In this document: positions 17,841 through 24,456 of the stretch, one piece after another | How the letters are laid out: every line of letters starts with the position of its first letter | Numbering within the stretch: position 1 is the stretch's first letter | NCBI GenBank assembly: GCA_016218765.1 | Contig: JACRCZ010000125.1 | Span: 1 to 37,131 of the forward strand | Length of the DNA stretch: 37,131 nt | Reading direction: 5' to 3' | Source of the DNA: Deltaproteobacteria bacterium | GTDB taxonomy: Bacteria; Myxococcota_A; Polyangia; DRWM01; JAAZOP01 | Program-made: the position numbers and the translations under genes | The notes under the pieces: model-generated | The model's database searches: none | What the model saw: only the letters and a program-made list of their open reading frames with translations | Told to the model about the DNA's origin: nothing

Positions 17841-18104
17841 CTACGGGAACAGCGCGTCCCCGCCGCCGGCGAAGGCGGCGACGAGCTGCACGACCCACAG
17901 CAGTGAGCCGAACAGGAAGATCCAGCACCAGACGATCGCAGGCCAGCGCCACCAGCGCGGCGAATGCCGGTGCAGCCACCGCAGCAGGAACCCCGAGCCC
18001 ACGGCCGTGCCGGCCATCACCACCAGGAGCACCACCCCGGCGACGACGAGCTGGTCACCCTTGAGGAACGCGTCCGCGAACCGCGGACCGGCCAACGACG
18101 GCAT
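17841..18104 (-). CDS. Small two-helix membrane protein, unknown function
   Basis: An 87-residue protein with two hydrophobic stretches, LVVAGVVLLVVMAGTAVGSGF and a Trp-rich second helix (IVWCWIFLFGSLLWVVQLV), joined by a short basic loop (RWLHRHSPRWWRW). The start codon lies 10 bp after the stop of the upstream SmbP-like gene, so it is probably co-transcribed and translationally coupled. No good ribosome binding site is seen. It is not recognised as a known family; the small size and hydrophobic pattern argue that it is a real membrane protein. Confidence 0.55.
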   Translation of the reverse strand: MPSLAGPRFADAFLKGDQLVVAGVVLLVVMAGTAVGSGFLLRWLHRHSPRWWRWPAIVWCWIFLFGSLLWVVQLVAAFAGGGDALFP

Positions 18105-18114
18105 GGAGCCGATG

Positions 18115-18462
18115 CTAGTACACCGCCCGAAGCTCTGCCAGCGCCTCCTGGACGTTTTCCAGCGCGATGGCGAGCTGGTTCACCGACGCGTGCGCCGCCG
18201 CCCGATACAGGAGCTCGATCGCGTCGTCCAGACGGAAGTCCCCGCGGATTTCGGCCGCGGCCCGCGCGTGCTGGAGCGCCATCAGCGCGTGCTCTTCCAG
18301 CCCTGCGAGGTTCCCCCGCTCCCCCTGCTCGACGGCGGCCCTCGCGTGCGTGATCGCCTCCGTGATGTGATCTCCGAACTCGTCCGCCCGGACGATCCCG
18401 GACGTCAGGAGCACGACCAGACCGAGACTCGTGATGCCGACGACGCGTCTGCGCTCCATCAT
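18115..18462 (-). CDS. Small periplasmic SmbP-like helical protein
   Basis: A 115-residue precursor with signal peptide MMERRRVVGITSLGLVVLLTSGIVRA, then a mature part built of amphipathic helices with repeating Glu/His/Ala (ITEAITHARAAVEQGERG, LEEHALMALQHARAAA). This layout resembles small metal-binding protein SmbP of Nitrosomonas, which binds divalent metals with many His residues. Here His residues are fewer, so metal binding is uncertain. AGGAGG six bases before the ATG at 18462 supports the start. It is first of a two-gene unit with the small membrane protein. Confidence 0.65.
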   Translation of the reverse strand: MMERRRVVGITSLGLVVLLTSGIVRADEFGDHITEAITHARAAVEQGERGNLAGLEEHALMALQHARAAAEIRGDFRLDDAIELLYRAAAHASVNQLAIALENVQEALAELRAVY

Positions 18463-18553
18463 CGCGTCCTCCTGCCGGGCGTCCCGCCCGCCGATCCCTT
18501 CGCGACTTCGATTCCCCCGCCGCCGCCCCGCGCGCCTGCGCGGACGGCAAGCG

Positions 18554-18596
18554 GTTGCACACGTGATAACCACGTTGACCCGCCGTGCAACGGCGG
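18554..18596. promoter_or_regulatory. Nested inverted repeats upstream of the SmbP-like gene (possible operator)
   Basis: GTTGCAC (18554-18560) pairs with GTGCAAC (18585-18591). Within them ACGTG-ATAAC-CACGT lies at 18561-18575, and CCGCCG-TGCAA-CGGCGG at 18580-18596. They lie 92-134 bases upstream of the minus-strand start in the 205-bp gap 18463-18667, which otherwise shows nothing. An operator or an mRNA structure are both possible. Confidence 0.3.
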
Positions 18597-18667
18597 ACTC
18601 TCGTTCCGAAGCCGTACCGCGCGCGGCCCGCCCCGGGCGTGCCGTAGCGAGGCGCCCCTGCCTGGAC

Positions 18668-19864
18668 CTACCGGTCGGCCCCGACGACCGCCGCCAGCCG
18701 CTCCAGCCCCAGCTCGATGCGGTCCAGCGCCGTGGCGTACGAGAAGCGCAGCGCCGTCCGCGCCGCCGGGCCGAAGTCGGCACCCGGCGCGACGGCGACG
18801 CCCGCCTCGCGCAGCAGCCGGCGGCTGACCTCCACCGAATCGTCGCCCAGGTGCTCGGCGCCCGCCAGCACGTAGAACGCGCCGGCCGGCTCGTAGTCGA
18901 TCCGGAACCCCAGGCGGCGCAGCCCGTCCACCAGGCGCCGGCGGCGCCCGTCGTACGTCGCGACCATCGCGGCCACCGAGTCCTGGGGGCCCGCCAGCGC
19001 GGCCATGCCCGCGTGCTGGACGAACTCCGACGCGCACAGGAAGTAGTTCTGGTGCATCTTGCGCACGCAACGCACGAAGGCCTGGGGCAGCACCACCCAG
19101 CCCAGCCGCCAGCCGGTCATCCGCCAGCGCTTGGAGAACCCGTCGATCACGAACGCGTCCGGGTTCCAGCGCAGCATCGTGTCCGCCCGCTCCGGGCCGT
19201 ACTCCACGCCGTGGTAGATCTCGTCCGAGACGATCCACGGCCCGCCGGGACGCGAGGCCAGCTCGGCCAGCGCCCGCAGCTCGTCGCGCGAGGCGACGGT
19301 CCCGGTCGGATTCGACGGCGAGTTGAGCAGGATCGCCCGCGTGTGCGGGCCGATCCCCGCCCGCAGCGCGTCCAGGTCGAAGGCGTAGCCGCGGTGGACG
19401 TCGAGCGGGAAGCGGACGGGCACGCCGCCCAGGAACGCGATCTGGCCGGGATAGCAGGCGTAGTGCGGGTCCGGGATGAGCACTTCGTCACCCGCGTCGA
19501 GCAGCGCGCCCCACACCAGGAAGAAGGCCGGACTCGCCCCCGTGGTGACCACGATCCGCTCCGGATCGACCTCCACGCCGTAGCGCTCCGCGTAGCGCGC
19601 CGCGATCGCCTCGCGCAACGGCAGGATGCCCTCCGTGACCGTGTATCGCGCGCGCCCGTCGCGCAGCGCCCGCACGCCCGCCTCGACCACGTGCCCGTCG
19701 CACGGCAGGTCGGGCTCGCCGACCTCCATGTGCACGACGTCACGCCCCTGCCGCTCCAGCGCCGCGGCCTCCGCCATCACGTCCATGGCCAGGAACGGCG
19801 GGATCTCGACCGCCCGCTCGACCGGCCCCACAGCCCCGTCGCACCCGAACGCCGCTCGTCCCAT
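18668..19864 (-). CDS. PLP-dependent aminotransferase, class I/II
   Basis: A 398-residue fold-type I aminotransferase. It has the N-terminal substrate-binding EVGEPDLP, the PLP-ring Tyr in PDPHYACYPG, NSPSNPTGTV with the conserved Asn, DEIYHGVEY, and the Schiff-base Lys245 in DGFSKRWRMTGWRLGW. It is close to aspartate/aromatic aminotransferases; the exact amino acid cannot be assigned. The start at 19864 has AGAGG only two bases upstream, so a nearby internal start is possible, although homology to the family N-terminus (IPPFLAMDVM) begins about residue 21. Its leader is made of a 9-bp repeat array. Confidence 0.9.
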   Translation of the reverse strand: MGRAAFGCDGAVGPVERAVEIPPFLAMDVMAEAAALERQGRDVVHMEVGEPDLPCDGHVVEAGVRALRDGRARYTVTEGILPLREAIAARYAERYGVEVDPERIVVTTGASPAFFLVWGALLDAGDEVLIPDPHYACYPGQIAFLGGVPVRFPLDVHRGYAFDLDALRAGIGPHTRAILLNSPSNPTGTVASRDELRALAELASRPGGPWIVSDEIYHGVEYGPERADTMLRWNPDAFVIDGFSKRWRMTGWRLGWVVLPQAFVRCVRKMHQNYFLCASEFVQHAGMAALAGPQDSVAAMVATYDGRRRRLVDGLRRLGFRIDYEPAGAFYVLAGAEHLGDDSVEVSRRLLREAGVAVAPGADFGPAARTALRFSYATALDRIELGLERLAAVVGADR

Positions 19865-19870
19865 GGCCTC

Positions 19871-19906
19871 TTTGCGTCCTTTGCGTCCCTTTGCGGGCTT
19901 TGCGCG
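19871..19906. repeat. Nonamer-type array upstream of the aminotransferase
   Basis: Units TTTGCGTCC, TTTGCGTCCC, TTTGCGGGC and TTTGCGCG on the plus strand (GGACGCAAA in the coding direction). They occupy the leader directly before the start codon. The rest of the 114-bp gap 19865-19978 is degenerate TTCGCG-rich sequence. Confidence 0.75.
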
Positions 19907-19978
19907 AACGTCCCCTTCGCGCCCTGTTGCTTCCCTGGCGAGCTTCGCGCGGACCTTCCGGGGACGTCGGTGGGCGGA

Positions 19979-20671
19979 CTACGGCGTGGTCGCCGGGGCG
20001 GGGGTCTCGGCGACCGCCTCGGCCGGGGTCTCGGTCGTGGGCTGGGCGGACGTCTCGACGGGCGCCGGAGGCGCCCACGTCTTGACGGCGTCGCCGGTGC
20101 GCGTCGTCGTGTACTTCATCACCATCATGTACGTGTCGTCGGGCAGCACCACGCCCATCTCGAACTCGTCCACCCCGCCTTCCGGGAGGCGGAACGTCGC
20201 CCGGTAGTGCATCGGCGAGCCGTCGGGTCCCGGACCCGTGCCGTCCAGCGTCATCGTGCCGTCCGCCGCGACGGGCCCGACGAACTCCATCGAGACTCCG
20301 GGCATCATCGAGTCGGTCCACCACATGTGCGCAGCGCCGGTCTCGTCGGCCCACATCTTGCCCCAGCCCTGCATGCCGGGCCCGGACGCCTCGGACGCCG
20401 CCTGGTCGTAGACCAGGTAGAACAGGCCGTCATCGCCGAACCACTGCTGGATCGTGCCGGCGAACGCCACGGCCGGCTGGTCCGGCGCCATGTGCATCTC
20501 GCCCGCCACGGCGAATGCTCCCTCGTGGCCCCCCAGCGCGGCTTCCACGGCGTCCGGCGCCGGGGGCGTCGGCTCCGTCGTCGCGTCGGGCACCGGCTCG
20601 ACCGGCGGCGGCGTGGACGGACACGCCAACGTCGCAAGCGAAACCAGGGAAACGAGTACGAGATGCTTCAT
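19979..20671 (-). CDS. Exported lipoprotein-like protein with DUF1579-like domain
   Basis: A 230-residue protein with a hydrophobic N-terminus MKHLVLVSLVSLATLAC that may be a type II signal with Cys17, although TLAC is an atypical lipobox. A Pro/Thr/Glu-rich linker follows. The central region (about 45-205) reads like DUF1579: two-stage beta-rich sequence with MWWTDSMMPGVSMEF, GPVAADGTMTLDGTG and a closing MMVMKYTTTR. The C-terminus is an Ala/Pro/Thr/Glu tail. AAGGAGGAAG before the ATG at 20671 decides the start. The function of DUF1579 is unknown. It is divergent from the LCIB-type gene. Confidence 0.72.
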   Translation of the reverse strand: MKHLVLVSLVSLATLACPSTPPPVEPVPDATTEPTPPAPDAVEAALGGHEGAFAVAGEMHMAPDQPAVAFAGTIQQWFGDDGLFYLVYDQAASEASGPGMQGWGKMWADETGAAHMWWTDSMMPGVSMEFVGPVAADGTMTLDGTGPGPDGSPMHYRATFRLPEGGVDEFEMGVVLPDDTYMMVMKYTTTRTGDAVKTWAPPAPVETSAQPTTETPAEAVAETPAPATTP

Positions 20672-20710
20672 CGGACTTCCTCCTTCTGTGATCCCCTCTC
20701 GGTGGCCGCC

Positions 20711-20739
20711 CCTATCGCAGACTCGGCCGGTGGTGTCAA
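20711..20739 (-). promoter_or_regulatory. Candidate promoter for the DUF1579-like lipoprotein
   Basis: On the minus strand TTGACA (20739-20734) and GATAGG (20716-20711) are spaced by 17 bp, 40 bases before the start codon. It lies back to back with the plus-strand site at 20753, only 13 bp between the two -35 boxes, so one protein could control both. Confidence 0.5.
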
Positions 20740-20752
20740 CTTCGCCCCCTCC

Positions 20753-20782
20753 TTGACCGATGCGGGCCCCGCCGGGGAAGAT
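20753..20782 (+). promoter_or_regulatory. Candidate promoter for the LCIB-type carbonic anhydrase
   Basis: TTGACC at 20753-20758 and GAAGAT at 20777-20782, with an 18-bp spacer. Transcription would start near 20789, very close to the ATG at 20793, which suggests a leaderless or nearly leaderless mRNA. Confidence 0.4.
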
Positions 20783-20792
20783 GCCGGACACG

Positions 20793-21512
20793 ATGGGATT
20801 CCGTGAGACACTCGACGATCTGTTCCCGGGCGCCCTACCCGCACAGGACTACCTCGCCAAGACCACGGCGGCCCTTCGACGACTCGGCTTCGACCGGGAA
20901 CACGCCATCGCTTGCGTCGGCGTCTGCCGCGACGAGCTCACTCGCCCCTTCGTGGACCAGATCCAGCGGATCTGGGGCGAGGCGTTCAACTTCAGCAGCC
21001 TCGCCGGCATGCTGCTCCTGGGCCGCACGGGGTTCAGCGCGGCCTTGCACCACGCCCCGACCGGCTCGGAGATCCGCCGCTACATCTTCTTCGCCATGCC
21101 GCACATCGGCATCGGCCAGGGCGGCGAGCCCGGCCTCTGCCGGCGCGCCGGCCAGGACCAGCCCTCCGGCGCCTGCGGCGCCCTGATCGCGTTCCGCAAG
21201 GAGCTGGAAGGCGGCAACGTCCGCCTCGAGCTGGACCCCGACGACGTCGAGCAGAGCCTGCTCAAGCAGCGCCTCTTCCCCCTCCTGCGCCACGGCGATG
21301 TCCCGGACCTCCCGCACCTTACCCGGATCATGCACTCCGTCATCGTCGAGGATCTCGAGCGCGGCATCTCGCTGGCCGTGGATCCCCTGCGCGCGGCCTG
21401 GGCCGAGCTGACCGGCATCCAGATCCACGGCCCCGACCGCCAGGAGTGGATCTGGCCCGCCGAGTCCCAGGCGTGGGTCCAAGGCGTCCGCGAACCGCTG
21501 ACGATCGGTTGA
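20793..21512 (+). CDS. LCIB/LCIC-type beta-like carbonic anhydrase
   Basis: A 239-residue protein with the pattern of the limiting-CO2-inducible B/C family: ACVGVCRDELTRP (C45, R46, D47), an F-x-S/G-L-A-G segment, RYIFFAMPHIGIG (H104) and PSGACGAL (C128). Known LCIB-family enzymes bind zinc with two Cys and one His next to an Arg/Asp pair, and C45, H104, C128 and R46-D47 fit this. The predicted reaction is CO2 hydration in the cytoplasm. There is no signal peptide. In-frame ATGs also exist at 20760 and 20781; 20793 is preferred from the promoter position, but no strong ribosome binding site settles it. It converges on the next gene across an octamer array. Confidence 0.8.
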   Translation: MGFRETLDDLFPGALPAQDYLAKTTAALRRLGFDREHAIACVGVCRDELTRPFVDQIQRIWGEAFNFSSLAGMLLLGRTGFSAALHHAPTGSEIRRYIFFAMPHIGIGQGGEPGLCRRAGQDQPSGACGALIAFRKELEGGNVRLELDPDDVEQSLLKQRLFPLLRHGDVPDLPHLTRIMHSVIVEDLERGISLAVDPLRAAWAELTGIQIHGPDRQEWIWPAESQAWVQGVREPLTIG

Positions 21513-21517
21513 GCCAC

Positions 21518-21597
21518 CCGCTCCACCGCTCTACCGCACCACCGCTCCGCCGCTCTGCCGGACCACCGCTCCACCGCCCTACCGCACCACCGCTCTA
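21518..21597. repeat. Octamer tandem array with 24-bp higher-order period
   Basis: Ten consecutive 8-bp units of CCGCTCCA type. They group in threes (CCGCTCCA, CCGCTCTA, CCGCACCA), giving a 24-bp repeat three times plus one unit. The array fills the whole space between convergent stops, and the last unit contains the stop codon of the lipoprotein gene. Confidence 0.92.
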
Positions 21598-24336
21598 GAT
21601 CTCGTCCGCCCCCACGTCCGGCGTCGTGGCGCTGCGGGGAAGTCCGTCCATGTCGTACGCCGGCGCGCCGACCGGCGTTCCGGCGCCGTCGCACGGCGAC
21701 CCGGCGCCGAGGTGCAGGTCTCCCGGATAACCGGTGAAGAGCGGGTCCGCGCTCAGCGTCCCGCCCACCGTGATGTCCGCCAGCGCGTCGACCTGGGTCA
21801 CCGTCGTCAGCGCCGTCAGGTTCTCGTCGAAGTACAGCGCGGACGGCGAGCCGGTCGGATCCAGGTCGTTGCTCTCGAAGAGCCGCGGGTCGGCGGCGAC
21901 GCTCGCCTCGACGAGCACCCGCGCGGTGGCGCAAGCGCCGGCGCGGATGATGTTGTTGCGAAAGACTCCCGACGGTCCGCCCGGTCCGGCCGGACCTGCG
22001 GCGAGCGACACGCCCGTGCTGGTGCACCCGCCCGCGTTGCCCTGTCCGGAGATGGCGTTGGAGTGTACGTCCAGCTCGTTGGTGCCGGCGGCCAGGACCA
22101 CGTCCAGGCCCACGAAGCGGCTTCCGACGGTCGAGGACCCGGCGCAGCTTCCGCCCAGGATGCGGTTGTTCTGGAGCCGGGCCCAGGAGTCCTCCGCGTA
22201 GACACCGACGCCGGCCGTGCTGGCGCACCCGCCGTCGATCGAGTTGTCGTCGACGAACGCGCCGGTGTTGTCCAGATAGACGCCCCAGGAGAGGACGCCT
22301 CCCCGGCCCGTGATCAGGTTGTCCGCGATGCGCAGGCACGAGCCGTCGTCGCAGCGCACGCCGACCGAGGTTGGCGGGAAGCCCCACTGCGAGCCTTCGA
22401 TGCGAGTGTTGCCCAGCACCGCGCAGCGGCTCGACGTCCCCGACGTGTTGGCGCCGCAGTGGACCCCGTTGGCGCCCGACGAGCCGCCCTCGCCGCCGCC
22501 CGTGATGAGGACGTTGGAGTCGATCACCGGGTGGCAATCGCCGATCGCCCGCACGCCGTCGGTGCGCGTCGCGTTCGTGTCGCCCGCCGCGGCGATGTAG
22601 GTGTTGTCCACGATCCACGGCGACGCGCCGCCGCAGTCCTCCATCCAGATGCCGTGGCTGTCGAGCGCCCCGCCCCAGGCGTTGATGTCGCAGGCCCGGA
22701 TCACGATTCCCGTCGCGTCCCCCGCGATGCGGATCGCCGCGCCCGTGTCGGCGTCGACGGCGCAGATCGCCGTGCGCTCGACCACCGCGCCCGGCGAGTC
22801 CTGGAGCAGGATGCCGTAGGTCGTGCCCGTCCCGGTCGTCGACCGTCCGCGGAACGCCGGACCCGTGCTGCCGCACAGCACGTTGCACCGGCCGCTCGAA
22901 TCGTATCCCTGGCAGTTGTCGACGATGCGCGGGGTCGAGCCCACCGAGCGGACGGCGATGCTCTCCGAGGTACCCGCCCCGGCGTCGACGCGCGAGGTCA
23001 TGATCACCGCCTCGGCCCCGTTGACGAGGTTCACGCCGTAGGAGTTCGTCACGACCGGCGTGTTGTTGATCACCAGGTTGGAGAGGATCGCGTTCCGCGC
23101 GCCGTCCAGCGTCACCGCCGCCGTCGTCGTCGCGGTGAAGCGATCGATGCGGAAGCCGTCGAGCACCGTGTGCAGCGCGATCGAGTCGGGGAAGAGCACC
23201 CCCTCCGGCCGCGCCGGCTGGATGACCGTCGTCGAGTTCGTGCAGCGCGTCCACGAGGAGGTCGCGTAGTTGCCGTACACCGAAATCCCGTCCGACATGG
23301 TCACGGACTCGGGATACGTCGCGGTGTTGCCGCAGGCGGAGCCGGCGGCCACGCACACGATCCGCGGGCGCGTCGAGACCGCCGCGGCCCAGTTGATCGC
23401 CGCCTGGATCGTGCGGAACGGCAGTGCCGTCGTTCCGTCCGCCGAGCCGTCGTTCCCCGTCGGCGAGACCGGCACGCAGGCCGAGCAGTTCTCGTCGATC
23501 GCCCCGTCGCAGTCCTCGTCGCCGCCGCCGCAGCCGTCCGAAGGCCCAGGCGACCCCGGCACGCACGTGCCGACCGAGCCGGCCGTGCACGCGGGGACCG
23601 TCGCCGTGCAGGCGCCGATGCCGCAGGTGAACGACCCGAGGTCGGCGACTTCGTCCGTTGCCCCGTCGCAATCGTCGTCCTCCAGGTTGCACGCCTCGCC
23701 CCCGGGAGTCACCTCGCCCGTGCACGGACCCCAGACGCCCGCCGTGCAGGTCAGTGCCCCCGCGCGGCACGCGCCGACCCCTTCCGTGCCGCCGGCTCCC
23801 GAGTAGCAGGTCGTGACGGCAGCGTCCGCCACGGCATCGTCCGCGTCGTCGCAGTCGAGTCCCGCGCAGGCGCCGGCCGCGCCGGTGCCGTACCCGTCGC
23901 GATCCGCGTCCGTGCAACCGGGGCAATTCACCTCGCAGGAGCCGCCGTTGCACTCCCCCGCGCCGCACGGCGCGGCGCCGTACAGCGGCACGCAGTCCGC
24001 TGCCGCCGTGCACTCGCCCGGCGGGACATCCGTCGCGTCCGTCCCGTCGGCATCGCCGTCGGCTCCGCCGTCCCCGTCGCCATCCGCGCCGCCGTCGCCG
24101 TCGAGATCGACCTCGGCGTCGTCCGCCGATCCGTCGTCGTCGGCCTCTCCGCCGCCCTCGGCGTCCCCGCCGGTCTCGGTGTCCCCGCCGCCTTCGGCGT
24201 CGAGATCCACGTCGCCGGTACCGTCCGTCCCGTCCGTGTCGACGTCCTCGACGTCGTCGGACGTTCCGGAGGCCGAGCCGCAGCCCGCGGCGAGAATCGC
24301 CGCACCCAGGATCGCCGTCCAGCGCGTCGTCATCAT
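21595..24336 (-). CDS. Large lipoprotein with MopE-type Cys/Asp motifs and parallel beta-helix
   Basis: A 913-residue protein. The signal MMTTRWTAILGAAILAAGC has a clear lipobox (LAAGC, Cys19). Residues about 25-105 are an Asp/Gly/Glu-rich linker encoded by near-repetitive GC-rich DNA. Residues about 106-290 are Cys-rich with 'putative metal-binding' MopE-type motifs (CDDADD, CNLEDDDCDGATDE, CGGGDEDCDGAIDENC). From about 300 to the end the sequence has the repeating short turns of a right-handed beta-helix, introduced by TALPFRTIQAAI and closing with PLFTGYPGDLHL and DVGADEI, as in DUF1565-like pectate-lyase folds. It is probably on the outer membrane surface. The start has a GGGGG-type ribosome site; M2 is an equal alternative. 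Confidence 0.82.
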   Translation of the reverse strand: MMTTRWTAILGAAILAAGCGSASGTSDDVEDVDTDGTDGTGDVDLDAEGGGDTETGGDAEGGGEADDDGSADDAEVDLDGDGGADGDGDGGADGDADGTDATDVPPGECTAAADCVPLYGAAPCGAGECNGGSCEVNCPGCTDADRDGYGTGAAGACAGLDCDDADDAVADAAVTTCYSGAGGTEGVGACRAGALTCTAGVWGPCTGEVTPGGEACNLEDDDCDGATDEVADLGSFTCGIGACTATVPACTAGSVGTCVPGSPGPSDGCGGGDEDCDGAIDENCSACVPVSPTGNDGSADGTTALPFRTIQAAINWAAAVSTRPRIVCVAAGSACGNTATYPESVTMSDGISVYGNYATSSWTRCTNSTTVIQPARPEGVLFPDSIALHTVLDGFRIDRFTATTTAAVTLDGARNAILSNLVINNTPVVTNSYGVNLVNGAEAVIMTSRVDAGAGTSESIAVRSVGSTPRIVDNCQGYDSSGRCNVLCGSTGPAFRGRSTTGTGTTYGILLQDSPGAVVERTAICAVDADTGAAIRIAGDATGIVIRACDINAWGGALDSHGIWMEDCGGASPWIVDNTYIAAAGDTNATRTDGVRAIGDCHPVIDSNVLITGGGEGGSSGANGVHCGANTSGTSSRCAVLGNTRIEGSQWGFPPTSVGVRCDDGSCLRIADNLITGRGGVLSWGVYLDNTGAFVDDNSIDGGCASTAGVGVYAEDSWARLQNNRILGGSCAGSSTVGSRFVGLDVVLAAGTNELDVHSNAISGQGNAGGCTSTGVSLAAGPAGPGGPSGVFRNNIIRAGACATARVLVEASVAADPRLFESNDLDPTGSPSALYFDENLTALTTVTQVDALADITVGGTLSADPLFTGYPGDLHLGAGSPCDGAGTPVGAPAYDMDGLPRSATTPDVGADEI

Positions 24337-24411
24337 CGGACCCCCTTTCGCGGCCCCGCCGGGGCCAGGATGGTCCGCTCAAGGTAGCATGGATCGGCGC
24401 GCCGACAACGT

Positions 24412-24456
24412 CGCTCTTCCCGCTCTTCCCGCCGTTCCCGCACTCCACGCACTCTC
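24412..24456. repeat. Nonamer tandem array between two lipoprotein genes
   Basis: Five 9-bp units: CGCTCTTCC, CGCTCTTCC, CGCCGTTCC, CGCACTCCA and CGCACTCTC. The array abuts the stop codon of the upstream solenoid lipoprotein gene. The remainder of 24337-24411 shows nothing clear. Confidence 0.85.
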
